A DNA stretch of 54,395 nt from Candidatus Chloroploca mongolica (GTDB lineage: Bacteria; Chloroflexota; Chloroflexia; Chloroflexales; Chloroflexaceae): NCBI RefSeq assembly GCF_004762035.2, contig NZ_SIJK02000036.1, positions 1 to 54,395 on the forward strand. The letters are read 5' to 3'. The translations under genes and the position numbers were made by a program. Each line of letters begins with the position of its first letter. The stretch's first letter is position 1. The notes below the pieces were generated by a model, which did no database searches, was not told the DNA's origin, and worked only from the letters and a program-made list of their open reading frames with translations. Positions 1 through 9,719 of this stretch are shown here, piece by piece.

Positions 1-130
1 ACCGCGGCGATCGGCCGGATCGGCACGCCCTGTTGGGAAGCACGCCGACCGGACGTCCCCGCTGCCTCCGGCTCGTTCGTCTGGGGTGGAGCGTCCTCCT
101 GGTGCGGGCATTGAACCACCCCAAGGCATC

Positions 131-218
131 CGCCGTGTCACCCCGCTGCGCCCGCCGTGTCACCCCGCCGCGCCCGCCCTGTCACCCCGCTGCGCCCGCC
201 CTGTCACCCCGCTGCGCA
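131..218. repeat. 22-bp tandem repeat, four units
   Basis: Four consecutive units of the form CGCCGTGTCACCCCGCTGCG plus two bases, with single-base differences between units. The array runs directly into the first copy of the dispersed element, whose left end (TGTCACCCCGCTGCGC) is the same sequence. It therefore looks like amplification of the element's end. Confidence 0.7.
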
Positions 219-692
219 GCGAGGGGTCTTCCATGCGCCGCAGTGAAGATTCCTCACGCCGTTCGGAATGACATGGCTGGCGTTGGCACCCCCGCCGCGC
301 CCGCCGTGTCACCCCGCTGCGCCCGCCGTGTCACCCCGCTGCGCAGCGAGGGGTCTTCCATGCGCCGCAACGAAGATTCCTCACTCCGTTCGGAATGACA
401 TGGCTGGCGTTGGCACCCCCGCCGCGCTCGCCGTGGCACCCCGAGTATCAAATGGCCCGCGGGCCAGTGGTGCCGAGAGAAACCAGTGTGTTGCACCGGC
501 CCGCCCATGTCACCCCGAACGAACGTGAGGGGTCTTCCATGACGATCCGTGCAGATTCCTCACTGCGCCTACGGCTCCGTTCGGAATGACAGAGGACACG
601 CTGGAGCCGACAACACGGTTTGTTGCTTAGGAGCGCAGCGAGGGGTCTTCCATGGGCATCAGCGAAGATTCCTCACGCCGTTCGGAATGACA
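202..692. repeat. Four copies of a dispersed intergenic repeat
   Basis: Copies lie at about 202-273, 329-400, 509-591 and 630-692. The shared pieces are TGTCACCCCG (first three), GAGGGGTCTTCCATG, GATTCCTCAC and CCGTTCGGAATGACA. The outer ends TGTCA and TGACA are complementary, so each unit is a weak inverted repeat about 60-80 bp long. In reverse the element reads out peptides such as HSERSEES, a signature I recall from spurious frames in many unrelated bacterial genomes. Segments between copies are partly duplicated too (TGGCTGGCGTTGGCACC). No transposase is nearby. Confidence 0.7.
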
Positions 693-1051
693 TGGCTGGC
701 GTTGGCACCCCTTGGTGCGGGCACTGAACCAGCAACCCATCCCCATGCCGCGACGCTTGTGCCCCGAACCTTGGCCAACGACACCGCCACCTTCGTGCGA
801 AAAAAACGAACGTCATGTCGCTCCCTCGGCGCTTGGATAAAAAACCCTACCCCCAAAAGCCTACCGGTCCGGGGGCCGGACCCGGTGTACGGGCACCCGC
901 AAGGGGTGCCCTGGTGGGGTGCATGCACGGAAGATGCAATCGCCCTGGCCTGTGTGCAGGGCTTGCGCAGGGGACCTGCGGCCTCCAAGAAACTCGCTTG
1001 TGCGGGCGAACCCTCGTTGTCACAGGTATCAGGCCCAGGCCTGAATGTCAG

Positions 1052-1060
1052 TGGTATAAT
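1052..1060 (+). promoter_or_regulatory. Extended -10 promoter for mltG
   Basis: TGGTATAAT is a perfect TATAAT with the extended-minus-10 TG dinucleotide. No good -35 hexamer lies 16-18 nt upstream. It sits 47 nt before the mltG start, just after the repeat stretch. Confidence 0.5.
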
Positions 1061-1106
1061 GACGTGGTGAACGAGAACAAGACAGGTACCAGGAGGATCT
1101 ATTGTG

Positions 1107-2174
1107 ATGCGACACGTGCGCGCCCTTATGCTGGGCGTCGCCCTGATCGCGCTCGTAGTGGCTGGCGTTGGCTATGCCGCGTTGAATGAACTACGTGCCC
1201 CGGCTGACCCGCGTGGTGAGCCGGTTGAATTTGTGATCAGGCCAGGAGCAAGTACATCTGAAATAGCTACCCAGTTGCGGAGTCAGGGGCTGATTCGTCA
1301 GCCGATACTGTTTACATGGCTCAGTCGTAGCCAGGATCTCGATGGGCGCCTGCAGGCCGGGCGTTATGTGCTGAGTCCGACGATGACGATGAGTCAGATT
1401 ATTATTGCCTTGCAGACCGCACGTATCGAGGATGTGCAGGTAAGGTTCATCGAAGGGATGCGCCTCGAAGAGATTGCCGACACGCTCGAAGCGGCAGAAA
1501 TTGTTGAGGCGACCGTTTTTTTGCAAGCAGCCCGCGATGGCGCTCGCTTTCGTAACGAGTTCTTCTTGCTGAGTAGCTTGCCTGATGGGGCGAGCCTTGA
1601 AGGGTATCTTTTCCCTGATACCTACCGTTTTCCGCAACAGGCAAATCCCAATGACGTGATCCGCCGCATGCTCAATCGTTTTGTCGAGCAGTATGCAACG
1701 ATCGAGCGCAGTGTCCAGGTGCCTAATGTGAATGTGCATCAACTGGTTACGATGGCTTCGATTGTGCAGCGCGAGTCGGCCCTGGTTGATGAGATGCCGT
1801 TGATCGCCGGGGTCTTCTGGAACCGGCTCAAGCCCGAGAATGCACCAATTGTCGGTGGCGGATTACTTGGGGCTGATGCAACGATACAATATGCAGTAGG
1901 CTATAGTACCGTTGAACAAACGTGGTGGCGCAAAAATCTGACGATGACCGACCTGCAGATTGAAAGCCCGTACAATACACGGTTGCGCCCCGGTCTCCCT
2001 CCAGGTCCGATTGCCTCACCGGGGCTTGATGCGCTACGAGCAGCCGCTCAACCCGATGATGCAAATGGTTATCTCTTTTTTGTCGCCAGTTGCGAACTTG
2101 ATGGTTCACACAATTTTGCGGCCTCATTCGCTGACTTCTTGCAGTACGAGGCCGAGTGGTTGGCCTGTCAGTAG
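1107..2174 (+). CDS. mltG: Endolytic murein transglycosylase MltG (YceG-like)
   Basis: Membrane-anchored lytic transglycosylase that cleaves nascent peptidoglycan strands and sets glycan length. Seen: one N-terminal membrane helix (about residues 5-25), a LysM-like segment (IRPGASTSEIATQLRSQGLI), and then the YceG catalytic domain. The catalytic Glu is expected at E223 in SIVQRESA, followed by IAGVFWNRL. The C-terminal family signature SPYNTRL..GLPPGPIASPG is intact. About 355 residues is the usual length. ATG 1107 is chosen behind AGGAGG at 1091-1096; a GTG at 1104 is also possible. It is followed by aroE after 36 nt in the same direction. Confidence 0.93.
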   Translation: MRHVRALMLGVALIALVVAGVGYAALNELRAPADPRGEPVEFVIRPGASTSEIATQLRSQGLIRQPILFTWLSRSQDLDGRLQAGRYVLSPTMTMSQIIIALQTARIEDVQVRFIEGMRLEEIADTLEAAEIVEATVFLQAARDGARFRNEFFLLSSLPDGASLEGYLFPDTYRFPQQANPNDVIRRMLNRFVEQYATIERSVQVPNVNVHQLVTMASIVQRESALVDEMPLIAGVFWNRLKPENAPIVGGGLLGADATIQYAVGYSTVEQTWWRKNLTMTDLQIESPYNTRLRPGLPPGPIASPGLDALRAAAQPDDANGYLFFVASCELDGSHNFAASFADFLQYEAEWLACQ

Positions 2175-2210
2175 ACCTGTCGGGCTTCTGGTCAGGTCAA
2201 AGGATCGAGG

Positions 2211-3062
2211 ATGCAAAAAATTATCTTAATTGGCGACCCGGTCGCCCACAGCCGCTCCCATCTGATGCACAATGCGGCGCTGACGCACCTAGGCCTCGCG
2301 ATGCGCTATGAGGCGGTGCATACACCTGCCGCCGAGCTTGCCGCCCGGATTGCCGCCCTCCGTGGCGCTGAGTACCTTGGGGCGAATATTACGCTGCCCC
2401 ACAAACAGGCGGTGATACCTTTCCTAGACGGGATTGATGAGCTCGCTGCGCAGATCGGGGCAGTCAATACGATTTATAAGAGTCCAGCTGGTGAGTTGAT
2501 CGGTACAAATACCGACGCCCCCGGGCTGATGGCCGATCTCGCCGCGTCCGGGTTTGCACCCGAGAGGCGCCTGGCGGTGATCCTGGGGGCCAGCGGGGCC
2601 GCCCGCGCCGCAGCCTTCGGTCTCGCCGAGGCCAAAGTTGATACGCTCGTGGTTGCGAACCGTACGCCCGAACGCGCCGAAGAGTTGCTGGCAGATCTGT
2701 TGCTGACGATCACCGATGATGATGGCCTGACGGCAACCGGTGAACCGCCACCTGCCTTGATTGCCCTGGGGCTGGATGATCCTGAGTTGACCGAGTACCT
2801 GACTACCTGCGATCTGCTACTCAATGCCACTTCACAGGGCTGGCATGGCGACGAAACGCCGCTGCCCGATCCGCCTGTTGGGACGCACACCCTTGTCTAT
2901 GATATGGTCTACCGCCCGACACGTTTGCTGCAAGAAGCCGCAGCGCGTGGAGCCCAGACCCGTGATGGGTTGGGCATGCTGGTACATCAGGGCACGATCG
3001 GCTTTACGCTCTGGACGGGACGTGAGGCGCCGTTGGAGGTTATGTGGGGGGCGTTGCGTTAG
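2211..3062 (+). CDS. aroE: Shikimate dehydrogenase
   Basis: NADPH-dependent reduction of 3-dehydroshikimate to shikimate in aromatic amino acid and chorismate synthesis (cytosol). Seen: substrate-binding SRSHLMHNAAL near the N terminus, the catalytic Lys in NITLPHK, the catalytic Asp in GTNTDAPG, and an NADP Rossmann loop VILGASGAARA followed by VVANRTPERAEEL, whose N-R-T is typical of NADP preference. 283 residues is normal for the family. It lies 36 nt after mltG and abuts the prepilin peptidase, so the three genes are probably co-transcribed although they are functionally unrelated. Confidence 0.95.
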   Translation: MQKIILIGDPVAHSRSHLMHNAALTHLGLAMRYEAVHTPAAELAARIAALRGAEYLGANITLPHKQAVIPFLDGIDELAAQIGAVNTIYKSPAGELIGTNTDAPGLMADLAASGFAPERRLAVILGASGAARAAAFGLAEAKVDTLVVANRTPERAEELLADLLLTITDDDGLTATGEPPPALIALGLDDPELTEYLTTCDLLLNATSQGWHGDETPLPDPPVGTHTLVYDMVYRPTRLLQEAAARGAQTRDGLGMLVHQGTIGFTLWTGREAPLEVMWGALR

Positions 3063-3064
3063 GC

Positions 3065-3811
3065 ATGGGTACCCCACTCCTGGTCATACTGAGTGGGCTG
3101 ATTCTGGGTGGCCTGCTGAATGTGCTGATTGTGCGCATTCCACGCGAAGGCAGGCTGCTCGGATGGCCGCGTTGTACACGCACCGGTGAAGCGCTGACAT
3201 GGTGGCAGTTCATCCCGGTTGTGGGCTGGGTGCTGCAACGTGGTCGCGCGCGCAACGGGCAACCACTGCACTGGATCTACCCATTTGTTGAGGTCGTCTG
3301 TGGCCTCACGCTGCTGCGGCTCTATCAACTCTACGGGTTGGGGCCAGCGTTTTATTATCTGACCTTTGTATGCGCCGTACTAGTTATCACCGGGGCAATT
3401 GATTGGCTCTACCGGTATATTTATACTGCGGTGATCTTTGGCGGGGTCATCGTCGCGTTTCTTTTCAGCCTGGTGACGGGCATGATCGATTGGCGTCTGA
3501 TGATCCTTGGTGCGCTGGCGGGCGGCTTCGTCTTCCTCCTCTTTTATCTCCTTGCCCGGATGCTCTTTCCTTCAGCAGGCGTGCCCTTTGGCCTTGGTGA
3601 TGTCTATCTGGCGATCTTTATTGGCACTGCCGTCGGCTTCTTGCACCTTGGGGCAGCGCTGTTTACGGGGATGATCCTGGCGGGCATCGTCTCGGCGGGA
3701 ATTCTCATTGTGCGGGCGACTGGGCGGCCAACGCCAACCTACATTGCCTATGGGAGTTATCTTTGCCTGGGGGTGATTCTCTTTATTGCCTCCGGCGGGA
3801 TAGGTGGGTAA
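3065..3811 (+). CDS. A24-family prepilin peptidase-like membrane protease
   Basis: Polytopic membrane aspartyl protease of the type IV prepilin leader peptidase family, which cuts and often N-methylates prepilins. Seen: about seven hydrophobic segments and the two catalytic Asp, the first in TGAIDWLYRYIY and the second in FGLGDVYLA (family FGxGD). The N-terminal region keeps YPFVEVVCG but lacks the two CxxC pairs of the classical methylase domain, having a single Cys (RCTRTGEAL). ATG 3065 starts 2 nt after the aroE stop. A GTG at 3044 would overlap aroE and adds only MGGVALG, so it is less likely. No pilin gene is in the window. Confidence 0.82.
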   Translation: MGTPLLVILSGLILGGLLNVLIVRIPREGRLLGWPRCTRTGEALTWWQFIPVVGWVLQRGRARNGQPLHWIYPFVEVVCGLTLLRLYQLYGLGPAFYYLTFVCAVLVITGAIDWLYRYIYTAVIFGGVIVAFLFSLVTGMIDWRLMILGALAGGFVFLLFYLLARMLFPSAGVPFGLGDVYLAIFIGTAVGFLHLGAALFTGMILAGIVSAGILIVRATGRPTPTYIAYGSYLCLGVILFIASGGIGG

Positions 3812-3813
3812 TT

Positions 3814-3860
3814 GCTTGCGTTGAAAAAAGCCAGCGTAGCTGGCTTTTTTCAACGCAAGC
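3814..3860. terminator. Bidirectional hairpin terminator
   Basis: Perfect 22-bp inverted repeat with a GTA loop. The core is AAAAAAGCCAGC GTA GCTGGCTTTTTT and the outer arms are GCTTGCGTTG and CAACGCAAGC. The internal A/T runs give a U-tract in either direction, serving the convergent prepilin peptidase and SEC-C genes. Confidence 0.85.
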
Positions 3861-3867
3861 ACAAGCA

Positions 3868-4785
3868 TTAGGAGGAGGGTGAGGAGTCAGCTTCTTCTTC
3901 TTCGTCGGGTGGTTTGCGGCCGAGGAGTTCGGCGAGATTAGCTGCGGTGAGTTTGAGGGCAATCTGACCGTCGCTGATGATGCGGTCGAAGATCGTCGGA
4001 TCGCGTTCTTCGGTCGGCAAGGCGGTGACAAAATGGTTGAAGATTTCACTCCGTTCCTTGATCAGGTCGGCCCAGGCAGCATCAGGGAGCGTCCGGCGGA
4101 GGTCGGCCAGGTGCAATTCGGCAAAGGCCACCAGGGTTTCAGCTGTGTCGTCGGTGAGTTGCGCCGCAGCACCTGCTAGGTAATAGTTGGGCGCTTCGGC
4201 GCCAACGGGGGTTTCCACGGGGATCAGGTGGCCGACGAGAACTTCGCCACTCTCCAGGCGACGCGAGGCTTTGTGATCAGCGAGTTCGTAGGTCGCGTCG
4301 CTCAACAGATCGCGTGCGATAACACCCTTGCCCTTTTTGATCATCTCGACAAGATACGGGCGTAAGCGGACGGTTGTCCAGGTCTGCAAGAGACGGCGCT
4401 CGTAGGGGTCAAGCTCAAACGCTTCATCGTCCGCGAGTTGTTCAACCAGGGTACGGCCATCTTCCTGGCGCAGATCAAAAGCAAACCAGGTGAGAAAGCG
4501 CTCGGCGCCTCGATCTTCCAGCGTATCAAGCTCATCGAGTTGCTCGACCTGATATTTGCCCTGCCAGAAACGCTCAAGCGCCAGGGGAAACTGCATCGGC
4601 AACGCCTGCGCCGCCTCGATAATGCGTGGCAAGAGGGTATCCTGCGCCTGATGCAAACGCATCTGCTCAGTCCGTTCGGCCTGTTCCAGGGGCAAGTGAC
4701 AATCTTTGTACTTCTTGCCACTGCCACAATGACACGGATCATTGCGGCCAAGTTTGGGGGCTTTGCGCTTTGGTTGGTTGCTCAT
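3868..4785 (-). CDS. SEC-C motif (zinc-binding) protein of unknown function
   Basis: About 305 residues. The N terminus carries a SecA C-terminal-like zinc motif, GRNDPCHCGSGKKYKDCH (about residues 13-30), with the CxC...C/H ligand pattern. The rest is acidic and predicted helical, without a fold I recognise, and ends in an acidic tail (PPDEEEEADSSPSS). SEC-C motifs bind zinc and are known in SecA and in many uncharacterised proteins, so a specific role cannot be read from it. The start is taken at MSNQPKRK behind AAAGGAG; a longer in-frame start 33 nt upstream lacks a good ribosome site. Confidence 0.8.
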   Translation of the reverse strand: MSNQPKRKAPKLGRNDPCHCGSGKKYKDCHLPLEQAERTEQMRLHQAQDTLLPRIIEAAQALPMQFPLALERFWQGKYQVEQLDELDTLEDRGAERFLTWFAFDLRQEDGRTLVEQLADDEAFELDPYERRLLQTWTTVRLRPYLVEMIKKGKGVIARDLLSDATYELADHKASRRLESGEVLVGHLIPVETPVGAEAPNYYLAGAAAQLTDDTAETLVAFAELHLADLRRTLPDAAWADLIKERSEIFNHFVTALPTEERDPTIFDRIISDGQIALKLTAANLAELLGRKPPDEEEEADSSPSS

Positions 4786-4800
4786 ACCATCTCCTTTTGC

Positions 4801-4835
4801 GCTGGTACCAACCAGCATAGCTGGTTGATACCAGC
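4801..4835. repeat. Palindrome in a divergent intergenic region
   Basis: GCTGGTACCAACCAGC, loop ATA, then GCTGGTTGATACCAGC: a 16-bp stem with one mismatch. It lies between the divergently transcribed SEC-C gene and the glycosyltransferase gene, so it is not a simple end-of-gene terminator. It could be an operator or a 5' leader hairpin. Confidence 0.5.
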
Positions 4836-4883
4836 CAAAGAAAGAAACTTGAGGGCTGTCACCCTCGCACGGAGCAATACGTT

Positions 4884-5843
4884 ATGTCTATTTCACTTAT
4901 TTGTACCGTACGTGACGAAGCGGAAACGATCGGTGCCTTGATCGACTCGATGCTGGCGCAACATCGCCTTCCCGACGAGATTGTGATCAATGATTGCCTC
5001 AGTCGTGATCCAACGCCAGAGATTGTCCGTGCGTATGCCGCCCGCGAGCCACGCATCCGCCTGGTGGCAGGCGGAAATTCGATTTCATCAGGACGCAATC
5101 ATGCCATCCGCGAGGCCAGCGGCACCATCATTGCCTGCACGGATGCTGGCCTGCGCCTCGATCCGGGCTGGCTTGAGGCGATTGTAGCACCAATCGAGCG
5201 CGATGAAGCAGATCTTGTCGGCGGATTCTTTCAGGCCGATCCTCAATCGCTCTTTGAGTTGACCCTGGGGGCGGTCAATTATCGTGATCTGGACGAGATC
5301 GATCCAGCCCGTTTTATGCCCTTTGGCAAATCAATGGCCTTTCGACGGAGCCTGTGGGAGCATGTCGGCGGCTTTCCGGAGTGGCTGAGTCACTGCGAAG
5401 ACCTGGTCTTTGCCCAGGCCGCCGAGCAGGCAGGGTTCAAACGTACCTTTGCACCTTCGGCGCTGGTCTATTTTCGCCCACGCAGTTCGCTCGGTGCCTT
5501 TGCCCGCCAATACTATTTCTATGCGCGCGGCGACGGCATGGCAGGGCTGTGGCCCAAACGCCACGCCATCCGCTACCTGGTCTATAGCAGCACCGCCCTG
5601 ATGCTCACGGCGGCCCGCTACGTGCCCAGGCTCCGCGGGCCGAGTGCAGCACTGTTGGCCCTGGGGCTCGGTGCGTACACGTATGGCCCGTACCGGCGAC
5701 TGCTCAAGCGCCTGAAGGGGCGCCCGGGATTGGAACAATTGGCCGCCCTGGCGCTCGTACCAGTGATCCGAGTGGTTGGCGACAGCGCCAAAATGGCGGG
5801 CTACCCGGTAGGGCGCCTGAAGAAGCGAAGGCTCAAGCGCTAG
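4884..5843 (+). CDS. Family 2 glycosyltransferase
   Basis: Probable inverting GT-A glycosyltransferase of 319 residues, likely acting on a lipid-linked or envelope polysaccharide. Seen: the N-terminal nucleotide-sugar fold (SLICTVRDEAETIG, PDEIVINDCLSRDPT), NHAIREASG, then CTDAGLRLDPGWLE, where DAG takes the usual DxD-region position. An acceptor-side motif HCEDLVFAQAAEQAG corresponds to the family ED catalytic base. The C terminus has two hydrophobic segments (about residues 230-275) and a basic tail (GRLKKRRLKR), suggesting association with the inner face of the membrane. It ends in its own terminator. Confidence 0.87.
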   Translation: MSISLICTVRDEAETIGALIDSMLAQHRLPDEIVINDCLSRDPTPEIVRAYAAREPRIRLVAGGNSISSGRNHAIREASGTIIACTDAGLRLDPGWLEAIVAPIERDEADLVGGFFQADPQSLFELTLGAVNYRDLDEIDPARFMPFGKSMAFRRSLWEHVGGFPEWLSHCEDLVFAQAAEQAGFKRTFAPSALVYFRPRSSLGAFARQYYFYARGDGMAGLWPKRHAIRYLVYSSTALMLTAARYVPRLRGPSAALLALGLGAYTYGPYRRLLKRLKGRPGLEQLAALALVPVIRVVGDSAKMAGYPVGRLKKRRLKR

Positions 5844-5858
5844 GAGTTCAATAGTACG

Positions 5859-5890
5859 AGGGGGAATAAACGTAGGCTTCCCCCTTTTTT
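5859..5890 (+). terminator. Intrinsic terminator of the glycosyltransferase gene
   Basis: Stem AGGGGGAA / TTCCCCCT with an 11-nt loop followed by a T-run (CCCCCTTTTTT). It lies 15 nt after the glycosyltransferase stop codon. Confidence 0.8.
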
Positions 5891-5990
5891 CGTCAGGTAA
5901 TCAGGAGGATTTCGGCCTCTACATCGCTGCGCCGACAAACTACACTGGTCTTAGAACTCACACGCAGGAATGCCGAAGAGGAGGCCAGGA

Positions 5991-6725
5991 ATGAACGCGC
6001 AGCTGATACCAACCACAAACGCAACGTATAGCCCGCCTTCAACCGTGGCATATGACCCACGGCAGATGGATCTGACGAGTCTCGCCCGTCGCGCCCAGAC
6101 GGAAGGGCGTCGTTTTTACAACCACGAAGAGTATGATGCACGCTTTGCCTATGAACTCTTCCGGCGCGCCCTAGTTGAGCGTGATGAACTGGCATGGACG
6201 TTTCTTTTTGAACATTATGCCCCCCTGGTCGAGCACTGGGTGCGTCGTACCGGAGCCTTCACGGTCAGTGGCGAGACGAGTGATTTTTTTGTCAGCGAAG
6301 CTTTTACCCGTTTCTGGAGGGCCATTCCAGCCGAGCGGTTTGATGCCTTTCCAAATCTTGCGGCGCTGCTCAACTATCTCCGCCGGTGTGCCTCGTGTGT
6401 GGTGATTGATGCAGCGCGAAGCCAGGCCTATGCCGATTTGCTGCCCGAAGAAGCGGTGAACTGGAACGATCAGCGCATGGCGCACGCCGATGAAGAGGCG
6501 ACGGAACGCGTGGGGCGGGAAGAATTCTGGCAACTGATCGAAGCTCAACTCACCAGTGAAATCGAGCGTCTAGTCGTACGTTGTTCGTACCAACTCGGGA
6601 TGAAACCGGGTGAGATCTACGAACGCTGGCAAACCCTTTTCAGTGATGTTCACGAGATCTACGCAATCAAGCGGATCGTCCTGAACCGGCTGCGGCGGCA
6701 CGCGATGCTCCGTGAACTCTACTAA
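5991..6725 (+). CDS. Sigma-70 region-2-like protein (ECF-like, atypical)
   Basis: About 244 residues. The middle (about 65-145) resembles ECF sigma region 2: AWTFLFEHYAPLVEHWV, then SEAFTRFWRAI, then LLNYLRRCASCVVIDAAR. The C-terminal part has no clear region-4 helix-turn-helix; it ends in KRIVLNRLRRHAMLREL. It may be a sigma factor with a diverged region 4, or a sigma-derived regulator. The first 40 residues are Pro/Thr/Ala-rich. ATG 5991 follows GAGGAGG with good spacing. An upstream ATG at 5970 overlaps that ribosome site and is rejected. No anti-sigma gene is adjacent. Confidence 0.65.
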   Translation: MNAQLIPTTNATYSPPSTVAYDPRQMDLTSLARRAQTEGRRFYNHEEYDARFAYELFRRALVERDELAWTFLFEHYAPLVEHWVRRTGAFTVSGETSDFFVSEAFTRFWRAIPAERFDAFPNLAALLNYLRRCASCVVIDAARSQAYADLLPEEAVNWNDQRMAHADEEATERVGREEFWQLIEAQLTSEIERLVVRCSYQLGMKPGEIYERWQTLFSDVHEIYAIKRIVLNRLRRHAMLRELY

Positions 6726-6740
6726 CCAGGATCCCCCAAC

Positions 6741-6777
6741 ATGCACAAACGGCGAGCGAAGCTCGCCGTTTGTGCAT
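6741..6777. terminator. Perfect 17-bp hairpin between convergent genes
   Basis: ATGCACAAACGGCGAGC, loop GAA, then the exact complement. It lies 15 nt after the sigma-like gene and 11 nt before the metX stop, so it serves both directions. It lacks a long U-tract. Confidence 0.7.
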
Positions 6778-6788
6778 GCTATGTATCT

Positions 6789-7931
6789 CTAACAACCAAC
6801 ATCATCAAGAAAAGCGTTGATGATCGGCTCCTGCGCTTCAGCATCAAGCAAAAAGGCATCGTGACCAGCAATACCGGGGAGGTCAACGTGTTCGACGAAA
6901 CGGCCACGGCGGGTGAGGGCATCGGCAATCGCCTGTGACTCAGCGGTAGGATAGAGCCAGTCACTGCTGAACGAGATGAGCAGCGTGCTGCCAGTTACCC
7001 GATTGAAAGCGACATCGAGGTTGCCATAGCGTCCCGGCAAGTCCCAGTAATCCATCGCTTTCGTGATATAGAGGTATGAATTCGCATCAAAACGCTGATT
7101 AAAGGCATCGCCCTGGTAATCGAGATAGCTTTCGACGGCAAATTCGCGTTCGAGACTAAAAGCGAGATCGTCATTATGCTGCAGGCGGCGCCCAAACTTC
7201 TGCTCAAGCGCGGGTTCACTCAGATAGGTGACATGGCCGAGCATACGGGCAAGGGCGAGACCATCCACGGGAGGCTCGTAGCCGTAATAGTCGCCATTGC
7301 GCCAGCGCGGATCGCTCATAATGGCCCGGCGGGCAATGCTATTCCAGGCGATGGTCTGGGTACCTGAGCGCGCAGCGGTGGCAATCAAGATCGCGCTACG
7401 AACGCGCTCAGGGTTACTGGTCATCCACTCGAGCGCCTGAAAGCCACCCATCGAGCCACCGGCGACGGCCATCAACTGATCGATGCCGAGCGCATCGATC
7501 AGGCGGGCCTGGGCACGCACCATATCGCCAATCGTGAGCACAGGAAAACGAGTCGCATAGGGACGACCCGTACGCGGATCACGGCTGGAAGGGCCTGTCG
7601 ACCCCATGCACCCACCAATAACATTCGAGCAAATAATATAGTAACGATCAGTATCAAAGGGGCGGCCCGGGCCGACCATCATGTCCCACCAACCCGGCTT
7701 GCGTTCAGCAGAGCCATGAAAACCAGCGGCATGCGCATCGCCCGAAAGGGCATGGAGCAAGAGAATCGCATTGCTGCGCTCAGCATTGAGCTGTCCATAG
7801 GTCTCATAGGCAAGCGTTACAGGTCCAAGCATCTTGCCACTCTCGAGCGCGAGCGGCTCAGTCCAGGTAAAATATTGCCGTTGGACAAGACCAACACCAT
7901 CAAAAACACGCTCGGTTGCCACAGCAGTCAT
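6789..7931 (-). CDS. metX: Homoserine O-acetyltransferase (MetX family)
   Basis: Alpha/beta-hydrolase-fold acyltransferase that activates homoserine for methionine synthesis. Seen: [29 protein letters not shown], the oxyanion-side [14 protein letters not shown], the nucleophile Ser in [13 protein letters not shown], the catalytic Asp in FSSDWLYPT and the catalytic His in [11 protein letters not shown]. 380 residues is normal. It is downstream of metY in the same transcript (89-nt gap with a hairpin), which supplies the acetylhomoserine sulfhydrylase partner. Use of acetyl- rather than succinyl-CoA is inferred from the MetY pairing; MetX-type proteins are known to differ in this. Confidence 0.92.
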   Translation of the reverse strand: MTAVATERVFDGVGLVQRQYFTWTEPLALESGKMLGPVTLAYETYGQLNAERSNAILLLHALSGDAHAAGFHGSAERKPGWWDMMVGPGRPFDTDRYYIICSNVIGGCMGSTGPSSRDPRTGRPYATRFPVLTIGDMVRAQARLIDALGIDQLMAVAGGSMGGFQALEWMTSNPERVRSAILIATAARSGTQTIAWNSIARRAIMSDPRWRNGDYYGYEPPVDGLALARMLGHVTYLSEPALEQKFGRRLQHNDDLAFSLEREFAVESYLDYQGDAFNQRFDANSYLYITKAMDYWDLPGRYGNLDVAFNRVTGSTLLISFSSDWLYPTAESQAIADALTRRGRFVEHVDLPGIAGHDAFLLDAEAQEPIINAFLDDVGC

Positions 7932-7976
7932 AGAGACACCTCAACGATACTGACTTACACTACTTGCTTGGAGGGT

Positions 7977-8007
7977 GAACCAGTGGCCCTTCGGTCGCCA
8001 CTGGTTC
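7977..8007 (-). terminator. Hairpin between metY and metX
   Basis: GAACCAGTGGC ... GCCACTGGTTC, an 11-bp stem in the 89-nt gap between metY and metX, with no T-run after it. It may trim expression of the distal gene or protect the metY message; it is not a full terminator. Confidence 0.45.
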
Positions 8008-8020
8008 CCATCGATCACAC

Positions 8021-9586
<1,566 letters not shown>

Positions 9587-9617
9587 CGCGCGTCTAGTTG
9601 TTCGTGTGCTGGGTTCA

Positions 9618-9646
9618 AATATAACAGTTTGACGCGAGATTGTCAA
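9618..9646 (-). promoter_or_regulatory. Promoter of the metYX transcript
   Basis: On the minus strand TTGACA (9641-9646), a 17-nt spacer, then TATATT (9618-9623). The predicted start is about 25 nt upstream of the SAM aptamer. Confidence 0.8.
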
Positions 9647-9654
9647 GAGGGAAT

Positions 9655-9696
9655 TTTAGGGAGGGTGACGGTCAAATGACCGTCACCCTCCCTAAA
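9655..9696. terminator. Perfect hairpin terminator after the acyl-CoA dehydrogenase gene
   Basis: Arms TTTAGGGAGGGTGACGGTCA and its exact complement around a 2-nt loop (20-bp stem). It terminates the minus-strand acyl-CoA dehydrogenase gene just upstream of the metYX promoter. Confidence 0.75.
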
Positions 9697-9719
9697 GCAA
9701 GGCGTGAAGAGCTATGCGC

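Larger units (their letters stand above)
1..1051. repeat. Repeat-rich intergenic stretch without a convincing gene
   Basis: No open frame here looks like a real protein; the frames are low-complexity Pro/Arg/Ser translations of repeats. It holds a 22-bp tandem repeat (131-218) and four copies of a dispersed element. Two further related pieces read GGTGCGGGCAYTGAACCA near 100-118 and 715-732. A GC-rich hairpin (GGGCACCC, loop, GGGTGCCC) lies near 890-911. The stretch ends at the mltG promoter. Confidence 0.75.

Noticed and set aside
131-700. Regularly spaced repeats that might be a CRISPR array
   Set aside because: Units are contiguous or separated by duplicated, not unique, spacers; repeat lengths vary from 22 to about 80 bp; no cas gene is present.
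9605-9625. GGTTCAAAT resembling a tRNA T-loop
   Set aside because: No acceptor or anticodon stems surround it, and on the opposite strand it is the -10 region and start of the metYX transcript.
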